This document shows positions 37,081 to 46,929 of a stretch of DNA of 64,000 nucleotides, piece by piece (positions within the stretch are counted from its first letter, which is position 1; each line of letters opens with the position of its first letter). The position numbers were made by a program, and so were the translations under genes. The stretch covers positions 217,779 to 281,778 of the forward strand of contig CAUYUJ010009558.1 in assembly GCA_963575745.1 (NCBI GenBank), in the 5' to 3' direction. This DNA comes from Prorocentrum cordatum. Taxonomy: Eukaryota; Sar; Dinophyceae; Prorocentrales; Prorocentraceae. The notes beneath the pieces are model-generated. The model did not search any database. It was not told where the DNA came from and was given only the letters and a program-made list of their open reading frames with translations.

Positions 37081-40000
37081 TTGTGTTCCGCCAACAGCAC
37101 CCCAGGCGTCTGCAAACAGGGGGACTTTTGCAAAAAGGGGGCAGGTGTCCTGCCCAATCTTGCGTTTTCCCCTGTCGGCCAGCAGGCTCCTGGTCCCTCA
37201 GGTGCGTTTTCTCGACCTGAAAGTTTTGAAGTGTTTAGGGCCCCCCCAGCCCCTGGGGGGGATGCCATCAACCTGAAGATTGTCACTTGCAACTGCACGG
37301 CCTGGAGTTCTGCTAAGGATTGGCTCTTGCAGACGGCGGCGCACGTGGTGTTGCTCCAGGAGCACCACTTGCTCGCGCACCAGACCTTAGATGCTCAGCG
37401 CTGGGCCCTTAATCACGGTTGGAAATCGATCTTCGGGAGTGCTAAGGCTTCGTCCGACTTAGGTACCTCTGGAGGTGTGGCTATTCTAGCTCGTGCTGGC
37501 CTGGGCCTACATTGGCCCCCAGGGGGTTATGAGGTTGAAGACTCTCGTGCTGTTGCAGGGGTTGTTCATGTTGGGGATCTTCCTCCCATCCTGTGCATCT
37601 CCTGCTACTTGTCGTGCTGCGAGGGCCTGTCCGACAGGAATTTGGCCCTGCGTTCGAAGATCGGCTCGATGGCCAGCAGCAGCCTCAGCAGTTTCGTGAT
37701 CGGAGGCGATTTCAATATGGAGCCCTCGCTGCTTGACGACACCAATTTCGTTCAGCAGTTAGAGGGCCAGGTGATCACGGCAGGTGTGTCCACCTGCCTT
37801 AGCTCAGCTGGCGGAAAGGTGTATGATTTTTTCGTGGTGTCTGGTGGTTTGTCCAAAGGTATCAGGGAGACGTGGGTCGACAGGTTTGCTCCGACGTCTC
37901 CCCACTCGCCCGCGGGGGTCGATTTCCATACCAGGCTTGCCGATCTCAGAGTTTTACAGTTCAGGAAGCCTCCTCCTTTGCCTGTGGAAGTCCCTGTCGG
38001 GCCTGGACCAGAGCCCCAGGACTGGGATTCTACGCTGGACTTGGCATATGAAGTCCTCGTTTGCGCCCGTCGGGGTTCTCTGGATGCTCACTACGGGCTC
38101 ACCGACTTGTATAGGCGATGGGCCAACCTCGCCGAAGCCGAGCTTGCTGATCAACTCCAGGTTAAGCTCCCCCAGACTGGGTGTCGAGGAGAGATTCCCA
38201 AGGCCTGGTGGGTTCCTGTTTTGGGGCGTGACCTGCGGCCAGCTCGTCATCCTGAACTTTTTGTTTGTAGATGGCTTTCTCAGAGTTTCAGGGATTGGAC
38301 CACTTCCTGGAGGTCCTTGCATCACAAATGTTCTGGTGGGATCCCTATCATGAGTGCCAAGAAGGTTCTCGAGTACCCATCGCCGTTCATTCAGAAGCAT
38401 ATGGGGTCTGGAGCTATCTTCGAGGCCCACCGTAGAGTCTTGGACTTCATTAGGCAGGACAAGGTCACCCTGGAGGCCATAGGCGGCGTGTCCATCGAGT
38501 TAGCTGACCTTCTGGACTCGACCGCCAAGGCGGCTCGAGCTGCAGGTGAGCGGTCGTGGAAGGAGTGGCTTCTAAGGGACATTGACCAGGGGGGCGGCCG
38601 CAATGCGCACGCCTGGACGCGTCCTGTAGAGGCTTGGGTCCCCTCCACGACCCTCAGTGCTGCGGGCCAGGTTGTGTCCGATCCTCGTTCCCTTCTGCGT
38701 GCTGAAGGGGGGCGTTTTCAGAAGCTATGGCTGGCCGAAACCGAGCTGTTCGAGTTTATGGACCCCAAGCCCTTCCAACCCCTTGAACATCTTCCCCTTG
38801 TTTCGCCCGAGTTCTTGAGGGAGAAGAGCAGGGGTTATTCCAGGCGGTCGGCTGTGTCGGTTGACGGCTTTCACCTTCGGCATTACTCGCTTCTGTGTGA
38901 CAAAGCCCTGCAAGTTGTCTCGTTGCTTTTCGCCATCATGGAGACGATGGCCGTTTTGCCTGAGCAGCTTCGTTTAGTCATGCTGGCAATGCTGGCCAAG
39001 CCGTCTGGCGGCCTCCGCCCCATAGGCATCTTCACCTCGCCCTACAGACTTTGGGGGAGATGCAGGAGGAGGGAGGCGATGATGTGGGAGGAGGCCAACC
39101 AGCATGCTATGTTCGCTGCATATGGTTTCAAGTCGGCTTCGGACGTGGTCTGGCGGCAGACTACTAAGAGTGAAGGGGCTGCGCAGCTTGGCAAGTGCTC
39201 GGCGACCCTCCTCTGGGACATGTATAAGTTTTACGAAACCATGGATCTTGAGGACCTCGCTACTAGATGCGATGAGTTGGGGTTCCCCCAGGTTGTTTCC
39301 AGACTCTGCATCGCGGCCTATCGGGCCCCCTGTTACCTGAACATCAGTGGTTTCATCCAGGGGCCGTACCTGGCGATTCGTGGTGTCATTGCTGGATGCA
39401 GTATTGCCACCAGTTTTGTCAGGGCCTATTACATGAAAGCCTTTTTGAATGTCGAGCTGCACCCGTCTTCGGTCCTGGATCTCTACATTGACGACCTGGG
39501 CCTGTCTGCCCAGGGTAGTTTCCATGAAGTTTATTCGGCCATCACCGTTGGGGCTGTGGGCTTGTTCAAGGCTGTGGAGGCCGATATCAAGTGCAAGGTC
39601 GCCCCCGACAAGGCGAGCCTCGTATGCAGTCAGCGGCGTCTTGGGGATAAACTCCTGGCCTTCTTGGGCGTCTGGGCTGGCCCTGGTGGGACCTCCTCGG
39701 CTGTCAACCTGGGGACTGACGACACCGCTGGTCTGCCTAGGAGGGTCAAGGGCCGTTGTAGGAAAGCCAAGCAGCGCCGCTCCACCTTCGACAAGCGTGT
39801 CAACAGGATCTGCAAACAGCGTCAGGTCCTGGGCCGTTCTGCTAAGAAGATCTTCACCAGTGGGGCCTTGGCTGGGTTAAATTTTGGCTGCGAGATTCAC
39901 GGAGTCAGCGACTCTGAGCTTGGCCACATTCGCCGTCAAGCGGGTAAATGTATCAGACCGTCTTGTGGCGGGCGTAGCCTCTCCTCTGCTTTGGTTTGCG

Positions 40001-41676
40001 AGGATGACCCCACGTACTATGGGATGGTCGCTCCTATCGTTCGTTGGGGGAAGGAGGTGTGGGCGGCCCAGTATCACCAGTACTTGGGGGGTATGACTTT
40101 TAAGGAGCTCAGGAAATGTTGGTCGTCTGTTTTCGAGGGAAAGCTGCAGCCCAAGACATGGCGTTCTGTCGCTGGCCCGATCTCTGCCCTCTTCCTGTCT
40201 GTCAAGCGCATCGGTTGGTCCATGCCCAACTACGCCACCCTCGCCATGCATGACGGCACACCAGTCTCCCTCACCTTCGTCAGCCCTACCCTCTTGAAGG
40301 ACATCCTCAGGCGGGCGGTTGTTAGGGACCTGGAGATGCATGTGGGAAGGAGTTTGGACGTTGGGTGGGATAGGGCTTGCTTCGATATCTGCAAGAGCCA
40401 GCTTCGTTCGAAGAAATATTCTGCTCTGGAGAAGGGTTCGATCAGGAACCTGTGCTGCGGTGGAGCCTGGACAGCCGACAGAGCCGCTGAGGTGGGCTAC
40501 CAGCTCAGCGTCGAGCAGTTGCTCTGCCCACTATGTCGTGCTCATCCAGACTCTGTGCATCACAGGCTTTATGTGTGCCCAGCTGTTTCTGAGACCCGCA
40601 GCGAGCTTATTCCTCCAGAGATCCTTGAGATTGCCCTGGGTCCGCTGTCGGATGGGGATCGCATCCTTTTCGATCGGGGGATCTTCGAGCATCCCGAATC
40701 GTTCTGGCCTAGGGCCCTTAGCTCGGGGGGTGGGGCCATCCTGCCAGCTACCGAGGAAGAGGACTTCTCGGAGGAGCTCGCTAATGGGGACCTGCAGGGT
40801 AGTATCTATGTTGATGGGAGTTGTTTTTGGCATCCCATCCCAGAACTTTCAAGGGCGGGCTGGGGGGTTTGCATGGTCTCCCCCCAGGGCTCCCTCCTGT
40901 GCGCCCTGCATGGCCCTGTGCACCACCCGATTAGCCAGATAGCACCAGCTGGGGAGTATTGTGCCCTCGCCATGGCCGCTCTCCATGCTGTTGCCAATTC
41001 TGAAGTTTTTTCTGACTGCCTTGCGGTAGTTAATCATTTCCGCCTGCCCCCCAGCGAACGTGTTTCGTTCAGGAGGCGTTATGCTGGCCAGTTCCTGTAT
41101 ATCAATAATGCCCCGTTTGTCCAGTCTGTGGTGAAAGTTAAAGCCCACCAGGACAAGGACGAGTCGGGCATTTCGGATGATGAGAGAATCCGCAGGGTCG
41201 GTAACGATTTCGCCGACAAAGCTGCGCAGCGCGGGGCCCGCTCTCACCCCCAACCTTCGCCCGAAGAAGAAGAGCGAGTGAACCGTGCTGTCAAGATTAG
41301 TAAAGTTGTGTGCCGACTAGCGGCCAAGTTGCTCCCAATGTGGCCACGATTGAACTTGGAGGGTGCTCCGTTTGTCGCTCCTTGTCGCACCACCCGTGGT
41401 CCCGAGGAGCCCGTGGTCCAGCATCAGTGGCAGTGGCAACACTCTGTGTGGAGGTGCGTTGTTTGCAGGTTAGGCTCTCGTTCTTGTGTCAAGCCGCCTG
41501 GTGGTTCGTGCACCGGCGTTGCCAGAGCAGATCTGGACATCGCCGACTCTCTTTCGCACAGCGTTGTTATTCTGCCGTGCACTGATGGTTCTGATTTTTA
41601 TTTCTGCCCCAAGTGCGGGGGATTTTATGCATCAAGCTGTGTTTGTCAAGACTGCTTTGTCCAAGGAATGTCCTAA
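37081..41676 (+). CDS. LINE ORF2: endonuclease, reverse transcriptase, RNase H
   Basis: 1531 codons from a nominal TTG; the frame is open back to a TAG at 36985, and the first ATG is codon 197, inside the endonuclease, so initiation must be non-AUG, by reinitiation/readthrough from in-frame ORF1, or on a spliced message. Endonuclease (APE type): TCNCTAW (Asn71), LLQEHHL (Glu94), IGGDFNMEP (Asp210, Asn212), VYDFFVVS (Asp249), PTSPHSP (His275). RT: motif A LLWDMYKFYETM (Asp713), motif B RGVIAGCSIATS (767-778), motif C LYIDDLGL (Asp804-805). Zinc knuckle CPLCRAHPDSVHHRLYVC (1149-1166). RNase H: IYVDGS (Asp1245), PAGEYCAL (Glu1292), VFSDCLAV (Asp1312), VKAHQDKD, GNDFADKAA (Asp1376/1379). C-terminal Cys cluster WRCVVC and CPKCGGFYA (1509-1517). 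All key residues are present, so the enzyme may be active. Confidence 0.93.
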   Translation: MCSANSTPGVCKQGDFCKKGAGVLPNLAFSPVGQQAPGPSGAFSRPESFEVFRAPPAPGGDAINLKIVTCNCTAWSSAKDWLLQTAAHVVLLQEHHLLAHQTLDAQRWALNHGWKSIFGSAKASSDLGTSGGVAILARAGLGLHWPPGGYEVEDSRAVAGVVHVGDLPPILCISCYLSCCEGLSDRNLALRSKIGSMASSSLSSFVIGGDFNMEPSLLDDTNFVQQLEGQVITAGVSTCLSSAGGKVYDFFVVSGGLSKGIRETWVDRFAPTSPHSPAGVDFHTRLADLRVLQFRKPPPLPVEVPVGPGPEPQDWDSTLDLAYEVLVCARRGSLDAHYGLTDLYRRWANLAEAELADQLQVKLPQTGCRGEIPKAWWVPVLGRDLRPARHPELFVCRWLSQSFRDWTTSWRSLHHKCSGGIPIMSAKKVLEYPSPFIQKHMGSGAIFEAHRRVLDFIRQDKVTLEAIGGVSIELADLLDSTAKAARAAGERSWKEWLLRDIDQGGGRNAHAWTRPVEAWVPSTTLSAAGQVVSDPRSLLRAEGGRFQKLWLAETELFEFMDPKPFQPLEHLPLVSPEFLREKSRGYSRRSAVSVDGFHLRHYSLLCDKALQVVSLLFAIMETMAVLPEQLRLVMLAMLAKPSGGLRPIGIFTSPYRLWGRCRRREAMMWEEANQHAMFAAYGFKSASDVVWRQTTKSEGAAQLGKCSATLLWDMYKFYETMDLEDLATRCDELGFPQVVSRLCIAAYRAPCYLNISGFIQGPYLAIRGVIAGCSIATSFVRAYYMKAFLNVELHPSSVLDLYIDDLGLSAQGSFHEVYSAITVGAVGLFKAVEADIKCKVAPDKASLVCSQRRLGDKLLAFLGVWAGPGGTSSAVNLGTDDTAGLPRRVKGRCRKAKQRRSTFDKRVNRICKQRQVLGRSAKKIFTSGALAGLNFGCEIHGVSDSELGHIRRQAGKCIRPSCGGRSLSSALVCEDDPTYYGMVAPIVRWGKEVWAAQYHQYLGGMTFKELRKCWSSVFEGKLQPKTWRSVAGPISALFLSVKRIGWSMPNYATLAMHDGTPVSLTFVSPTLLKDILRRAVVRDLEMHVGRSLDVGWDRACFDICKSQLRSKKYSALEKGSIRNLCCGGAWTADRAAEVGYQLSVEQLLCPLCRAHPDSVHHRLYVCPAVSETRSELIPPEILEIALGPLSDGDRILFDRGIFEHPESFWPRALSSGGGAILPATEEEDFSEELANGDLQGSIYVDGSCFWHPIPELSRAGWGVCMVSPQGSLLCALHGPVHHPISQIAPAGEYCALAMAALHAVANSEVFSDCLAVVNHFRLPPSERVSFRRRYAGQFLYINNAPFVQSVVKVKAHQDKDESGISDDERIRRVGNDFADKAAQRGARSHPQPSPEEEERVNRAVKISKVVCRLAAKLLPMWPRLNLEGAPFVAPCRTTRGPEEPVVQHQWQWQHSVWRCVVCRLGSRSCVKPPGGSCTGVARADLDIADSLSHSVVILPCTDGSDFYFCPKCGGFYASSCVCQDCFVQGMS

Positions 41677-42240
41677 CGAGTTGCGCGGCCATGGCCGCAC
41701 GAATTTTAACAAAGTCATGCAAGGCCGCCACCCAAGGAAGAACCTGGGGGTAGGCCGACCTGAAGAGTTGCCAGCAGGGGCGTTTCCCGCCCTTGCGCCC
41801 TCGTCTTTGCCCGTCCCCAACTTTTGAACGGATTGTTCGAAATCATTGGTCTCAGAGCGCTTTCCCTTTCTAGGGATGTGTTTTAGTTTTGTCTCGTCCC
41901 CCTTGCGGGGGTCGAGGAGCATCCAGCCTTTTGGCGTCGTGTTGCGGCCCAACCGTGTGCTCGCTCTGCCATCAGCGTGGAGCGAACGCAGCAGGCTGAG
42001 ATGGTTTTCCCCCTGCTCCCCCCAATGCGGGTGTGGGCGAGGGGGGTGCCGCTGTTTCCACGGCACTGCGGGACTGGCAGCCGTACGGCGTGAGTCCCCC
42101 CGCAGTTGCCGTGACGTCAGCGGCGGGGCAGGGCTGGTGGCGTAAGTGGCATGAGGCGCCACCCAGCCTTGCCCCTCCTCTGGGGGGAGGCGCCGTCCCC
42201 CCAGAGAGTACGGCTTGGCAGTTGTTGATGTTAAAAAAAA
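41677..42240 (+). other. LINE 3' untranslated region and A8 tail
   Basis: Contains a CCCCCTTGCGGGGG hairpin near 41909 and GGCGCC-rich blocks near 42150-42200, and ends GATGTTAAAAAAAA. Confidence 0.6.
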
Positions 42241-42274
42241 TCCTCCTCCTCCTCGTCCTCCTCCTCCTCCTCCT
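42241..42274. repeat. (CTC)n microsatellite, 3' flank of the near-complete LINE
   Basis: TCCTCCTCCTCCTCG then TCC triplets, immediately after the A8 tail. Confidence 0.9.
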
Positions 42275-42319
42275 GCCCCCGACTGGCTTCTCATCCCAAG
42301 CATACAGCGGAGGCCAGTC

Positions 42320-42500
42320 CACAAGAAACCTGCTACAGGAAGCCTAACCCTGAGACCCCAGGACGCCCCTCGACGCTTGGTGGGCACGTCACGCTCTCCA
42401 TGGCAAAACCACCGAAACCCAAGGAACCCAGGGCACCCTGGAGGCACGCAGGGTGCTTCTTGGCATGGGCCGCCACTGCAAGCTCTGCGACGGACTTTCA
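42320..42500. repeat. Dispersed repeat CCCAGGGCACCCTGGAGGC, copy 2
   Basis: Pairs with 15885-16060 (AACCCTGAGACCCCAGGACG, GGCACGTCACGCTCTCCATG, GGTGCTTCTTGGCATGGGC). Confidence 0.65.
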
Positions 42501-42639
42501 GGGGGCGAACAGGGCCGCCCCGTGCTGTGCTCACGGGCGCGGGCCAGTCTGGGAGGGCGCCGGCGGGCAACGCAAAGCACCGCCGGCCGAACGGCGGGAG
42601 GGGGATAGCCAGGCGGGCCCGGCGCTGGGACGGAGGTAG

Positions 42640-42835
42640 GGAAACAAACACTGACAGATACATACAACTCGGAGGTTCGCGCTGATTCCTCGGATCGGCG
42701 CTCGCCCACCTCCTTGGCGCGCGGAGCGTGCCAGGGGCGGCGCCCGAGACGACGCCGGGGGGCTCCAGCGCCGATCCGAGAAATCCGCGCGGGCCTCCGA
42801 GAATTTATGTTTACGTCATTGTTTGTTCCCCTGGG
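42640..42835. mobile_element. GC-rich palindromic introner-like element, copy E
   Basis: Left GGGAAACAAACACTGACAGA and ACAACTCGGAGG; right CCTCCGAGAATTTATG and TCATTGTTTGTTCCCC. The arm extends 30 bases beyond the GC core. Confidence 0.8.
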
Positions 42836-42964
42836 AGGGTTGCCAGAAATCGGGGCGGCCGGTGCGTTGCCATGTGTTTGCCGTCCCTGGAGCTGTCGGC
42901 CTCGGGCCTCGGCGGTGCCTGGGCCCACCGCCTGGGCTTACTTTACGGTAGCCGCAGTTGGTTA

Positions 42965-43103
42965 TCCTCCTCCTCCTCCTTCTCCTCCTCCTCCTCCTCC
43001 TCCTCCTCCTCCTCCTCCTCCTCCTCCTCCTCCTCTCCTCTTCCTCATCCGCCTCCTCCTCCTCCTCCTCCTCATGCTCCTCCTCCTCCTCCTCCTCTTG
43101 TTG
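42965..43103. repeat. (CTC)n microsatellite
   Basis: CTC triplets with CTCATGCTC interruption. Confidence 0.9.
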
Positions 43104-43454
43104 GCGTCCGCATGCACGTCCGACGATGCTGGGCAATCGCGCCAGAAAGTCTGCAATGCTCCTCACACGCCTGAGCAAGTCGTCGCACTGTTGTTGTGTA
43201 TTTGCGCGACATGGTCGAACCCCACTGACTTCGATTCTAGTCTTGCGGGTTCGAAGCGAGCCAGAAAACAGTCGTTGCGTTCGTGGGGTGCAGCATCGGA
43301 GTCTTCGAGTCTGGCGTTGGGAGAAGACATTGTCTGCGTCACGGGGTCCGTGCACACTCCCTGTGCTCCTACACCGAGTCGAGCATGCGCACGGCAGTTC
43401 AAGCTAGCCGCCCCCCTGCCACGGGCCATTGTTAAAGCGGTACTGCTGCTTGTT
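43104..43454. other. Gene-less spacer
   Basis: No domain in any frame. Confidence 0.3.
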
Positions 43455-43496
43455 CCTCCTCCTCCTCCTCCTCCTCCTTTTCCTCCTCCCCCTCCT
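43455..43496. repeat. (CTC)n microsatellite, short
   Basis: TTCCTCCTCCTCCTCC with TTTTCC interruption. Confidence 0.85.
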
Positions 43497-43759
43497 CGCC
43501 TCCGAGGAGGACCCATCGAAAAGGCATCGGCAAACCTCCTCCGCCCGCTGGGCCCCAATCGGCCACGCAGCCAGCCGCACGCTGCCCGGGGGCCCCTCTT
43601 CACGATCGGCCGCTTCCAGCCGGGCCCAGCAAGGGGGAGGGGGGCCCCGCGTGGATGTGTCGTCTCTGCGCTCCTCGCCGTGAGCGCCCGCCGCGGGTGC
43701 CGACGGCACAGCAGCAGAGCGGGCTGCAGCGGAGAAGCCCAGGGTGTCTTGCGCCGGCG
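43497..43759. other. GC-rich segment, possible minus-strand exon
   Basis: Minus-strand frame reads PPAQDTLGFSAAARSAAVPS then APAAGAHGEERRDD; weakly exon-like and next to an element boundary. Confidence 0.2.
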
Positions 43760-43950
43760 GCCAACCCAAGGGGGGGCGTGAGGAGGGGCGGGAAGGCTCG
43801 GAAGTGCCCCGGCCTGCTGAGAAGGTGTCTAAGCCTCCCCCGAAGACACAGAAAACCGCTCAGAAGGCCGGAGGGCTTCTGAGAAGCTGCGCCGCCTTCT
43901 GAGAAGGCCTTATCCTTCTCACTTCCCCCCCTCGCGCACCGCCGTTTAGG
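43760..43950. mobile_element. CCTTCTGAGAAGG element, copy 2
   Basis: Contains CTGCTGAGAAGGTGTC, CCGCTCAGAAGGCC, GGCTTCTGAGAAGC, CGCCTTCTGAGAAGGCC and the right end CCTTCTCACTTCCCCCC then GCACCGCCG. Confidence 0.65.
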
Positions 43951-44169
43951 CAGCAGAGCGCCCCTGAATCCGACGTTCCGGAAAAAAAAGTGCAACATGG
44001 CGAACACGGAGGATGTGGGCCCTGGAGCCAGTTTTTCTTGGGGCACTCTTCGGACCAGATCCAGTCTGCGAGGGCCCTGGCGCCCGAAGCCAGGCAAGAG
44101 ATTGCCCTCTGTGAAAGAGTCGCGACGCCAGGATCTTGGGCGTGGGAGCGCACGGAACCTCTGCGCACC

Positions 44170-44620
44170 TCGGACGCTGCAGGGGGGGAGGAATCGGCGG
44201 CAGGCCCAGGGGAGGGGGGCAGCCGGGAGGGGTGGCAGGCCTGCTCAGAAGGCGGCGGAGGGGGAGGAGGAGGAGGAGGAGGAGGAGGAGGAGGAGGGGG
44301 GGGGAGGGGGAGGAGGAGGAGGAGGAGGAGGAGGAGGAGGAGGGAGGAGGGAGAGAGGAGAGGAAGGAGGAGGAGAGGAGGAGGAGGAGGAGGAGTAGGA
44401 GGAGGAGGAGGAGGAGGAGGAGGAGGAGGAGGAGGAGGAGGAGGGGGGGAGAAGCTTCTCAGAAGCCCTCCGACCTTCTGAGAAGCCTCCTGCGTCCTGG
44501 GAGAAGGCGTGGAGCACCTGCCCAGAAGGCCCAGGGGCTCCCTGGCCTTCTGAGAAGGCCCGCCCCCTGCTGACCGCCCCCCTTCCCCGTGGGCTCGCCG
44601 CCGACTGAGGGGTCGAGTGA
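44170..44620. mobile_element. CCTTCTGAGAAGG element, copy 3, with GAG core
   Basis: GGCCTGCTCAGAAGGCGGCG on the left, a (GAG)n tract at 44260-44450, then GAAGCTTCTCAGAAGCCC, GACCTTCTGAGAAGCC and the end GTGGGCTCGCCGCCGACTGA. The triplet array has expanded inside the element. Confidence 0.7.
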
Positions 44621-45009
44621 GGGATCATCTGCAGAATTTATGCATCAAGAAAGAATTCATACTCCCCGTCGAAACTACGCAACAATCAACCCGTAGATCT
44701 ACTCGACTTCTACGATGTTGTTTGCAAGTTCGACGGGCACCTCAATGCTGGGGCGCATCCATTTGCAGACGATCTCCTACGGCCAAAATGCACAGATTTG
44801 GGTGCGCGGTGCAGATGCAGGGGCCTCGGAGAGCCACGTTGGCGTTTTCGGACGGGGCTGGCCAGCGAAGGTTGCCGAGGGTGGGCCGAGCGGGCAATGA
44901 TGCAAGGGTCCACCACCGTGCCCCCGGGCTCTCGGCCCCGACGAGGCCCCCAGGAGGCCCCCAGGAGGCCCAAGAGGCCTCCATGAGACCCCTAAGAGGC
45001 CCCCGAGAG
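44621..45009. other. Gene-less spacer with CCCAGGAGG motifs
   Basis: 44935-45008 has GAGGCCCCCAGGAGGCCCCC-type units related to 54775-55340. Otherwise nothing recognised. Confidence 0.4.
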
Positions 45010-45112
45010 CTCCTCCTCCTCTTCCTCCTCTTCCTCATCCTCTTCCTCCTCCCCCTCCTCCTCCTATTCCTCCTCCTACTCCTCTTCCTCCTCCTCCTCC
45101 TCCTCCGCTCCC
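45010..45112. repeat. (CTC)n/(TTCCTC) microsatellite
   Basis: Interrupted CTC array with CTCTTCCTC units. Confidence 0.85.
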
Positions 45113-45164
45113 ACGATGCCCCTTAACTGCTCCCGAGAGGCCCCCGAGAGCGCTCCCACCAGAT

Positions 45165-45255
45165 ACATGATCCCTCATGCAAAGACGGGGACCTCAGTGA
45201 GGCCACGGCTTCCCTTTGTCATCAGGGTCAGGTGCTCTGTTCTCTCGATGACCCA
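45165..45255. repeat. Dispersed repeat GACGGGGACCTCAGTGAGGC, copy 2
   Basis: Pairs with 28000-28096 (ATGATCCCTCATGC, ATCAGGGTCAGG, TTCTCTCGATGACC). Confidence 0.65.
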
Positions 45256-45634
45256 GGGCAAGACGCAACATGTCGCCTCCCAGAGGTCCGAAGCTCCATC
45301 GGCGGTGGAAAAACCTCCCTTTAGTAAACCTCCGTTTAGTGAGAAAAACCTCAGACCGAAACCGGCGGACCTGGACCCGCAAAAATGACGGCCGCGACGC
45401 CCTCTCGCGAACCGAAAACTGCCAATTCGCTAATCGACGTGTCAGGGTAGGAGGTCGTTCCATCTCCGATGCATCGGAGGTGGTGCGGCTGCCTCCTCGC
45501 GCGCCTTGATGCGCGCCTCAAGTGCCATCATCTGGCGTCGAGCGCCAAACGGCTACCGAGCGTCCCTGCGCACCGCTCCCGTGGAGGGTCGGGGCGGGTG
45601 CTGTTCGGCGGCACGCAGGAGTGACCCCGGGCCA
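45256..45634. other. Gene-less spacer
   Basis: CCTCCCTTTAGTAAACCTCC direct half-repeats near 45318; CATCGGAG near 45470. No gene. Confidence 0.3.
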
Positions 45635-45745
45635 GTACAGTAGTGACCTCTGGTGCGCGGCTTTCTGGTCGTGGTCTGCTCGCTCGCGTGTTGGCCCCGC
45701 GCGGCCCCCGAACACCAAAGGTCACTCCGGAAGAGGGTCGCTCTG
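45635..45745. repeat. Inverted GGTCACTC repeat, copy 2
   Basis: AGTGACCTCTGGTGCGCGGC and CCAAAGGTCACTCCGGAAG, as in 8460-8620. Confidence 0.55.
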
Positions 45746-46445
45746 AGGTGTCGCCGAGCTGTACAGCCCAGGAGGTGCGATGACCAAGACACGACTCGCC
45801 TCAGAAGGCTGCGCCAGCCTTCCGGCGATGTCCTGAGCGAGCGCTGGGCCAGTCCTGGCCTCACGGACTCACGCGTGTGAACGAGGGTCAGGATCTGGGC
45901 CAGCCTGCTGGAAGGACCGCTGAGGAAAGACTTGGCGAGGCAATCGAACTGAGGTTTCTGAATGATCGGAGCAGCTGTAGGCGCGCTCGGTTCCAAGCGC
46001 GTCTTTCAAACATCAGTCTACCCCACGCTCATACAGCAGACATGTTTGGTGTCGTGGGCTGTGTAAGGGTTTGTTTCCAAGAGTCCTTCCGTGGAATGTT
46101 CTACTTCGTAGATGTCGGAGTGCGCGGGTCATAGCAGGTATCGGCAAGGTATACACCAGAAGGAGATGCCACCAACCACGCGTAAGTGATCTCGGCTCCG
46201 CTACCAATGTGAAACCCACGGGTGGGTTGTGATGCACTGGTTACCTAAAGGATGATGGTACTTGGCCAGGTCGCGAAAGAACGGGAAAACATATTTCATG
46301 ATCCCCGGTTAATGATACATTCACCAACGTAAGTTACCATGTACAGGCCAATGGGGCACAAGTGCCTAAGAGCCAATCCAGCCGCGGCGAGCACTGTTCC
46401 TGTTATGTGCTCTGTCCATAACAAGTGTCCTTGGCATTCCTCCAT
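45746..46445. other. Gene-less spacer, moderate GC
   Basis: Less GC-rich than most of the window; short frames only, no domain. Confidence 0.3.
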
Positions 46446-46553
46446 CCTCCTCCTCCTCCTCCTCCTCCTCCTCCTCCTCCTCCTACTCCTCCTCCTCCTC
46501 CTCCTCCTCCTCCTCCTCCTCCTCCTCCTCCTCCCCCTCCTCTTCCTCCTCGG
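46446..46553. repeat. (CTC)n microsatellite
   Basis: About 34 CTC triplets. Confidence 0.9.
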
Positions 46554-46744
46554 CTGCCTCGGCCCTGGGCCCTCGAGCATTTCTCCTCGCCCATCTCTCT
46601 CCTCCCTCCCCCTCTTCCTTCTCGCCCCCCCTCGAGAAGCGGACGAGCGATCGCGCGATGCAGGTCCAGCCGGCCCAGCCCCGAGAGCGCAGCGCGGGGA
46701 GGGCCCTCGTGAGTCTCAGTGGGAGATGCGGCTGTTTGCAGGGG

Positions 46745-46905
46745 CTCTGGGACACAAATAAATATACACAAATAAAAGGATCCCTTATATGTTCCAACAT
46801 GTTCTGGCTTTCTTTGTAATCCCCCCCCGCGCGTCCCATATTTTCCAATATTTTCCTGGGGGTCGACGATTAATTGTGTCTGTGTTTTTGCCCCTCCTGA
46901 ATGTT
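46745..46905. mobile_element. AT-rich introner-like element (GACACACAAATAAA family), copy 3
   Basis: GGGACACAAATAAATATACA, AAAGGATCCC, ATGTTCTGGCTTTC, TCGACGATTAATTGTGTCTG, GCCCCTCCTGAATG, followed by TTGCAG on the plus strand. On the minus strand it ends TTTGTGTCCCAG. Acceptor-like AG at both ends. Confidence 0.8.
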
Positions 46906-46929
46906 GCAGGCCGAAGCTGTCGGCACGAG

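Larger units (their letters stand above)
35647..42240 (+). mobile_element. Near-complete LINE (non-LTR retrotransposon) inside a CTC array
   Basis: A 6.6 kb element: 5' leader with an inverted pair GCTGTCCTG/CAGGACAGC (35649 and 35693), ORF1, an (AT)n spacer, ORF2 with endonuclease, RT and RNase H, a 560-base 3' region, and an A8 end (42233-42240). CTC triplets adjoin both ends, so its target was a CTC microsatellite and the duplication is hidden within the repeat. It is one in-frame stop in ORF1 short of looking intact. Confidence 0.88.
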
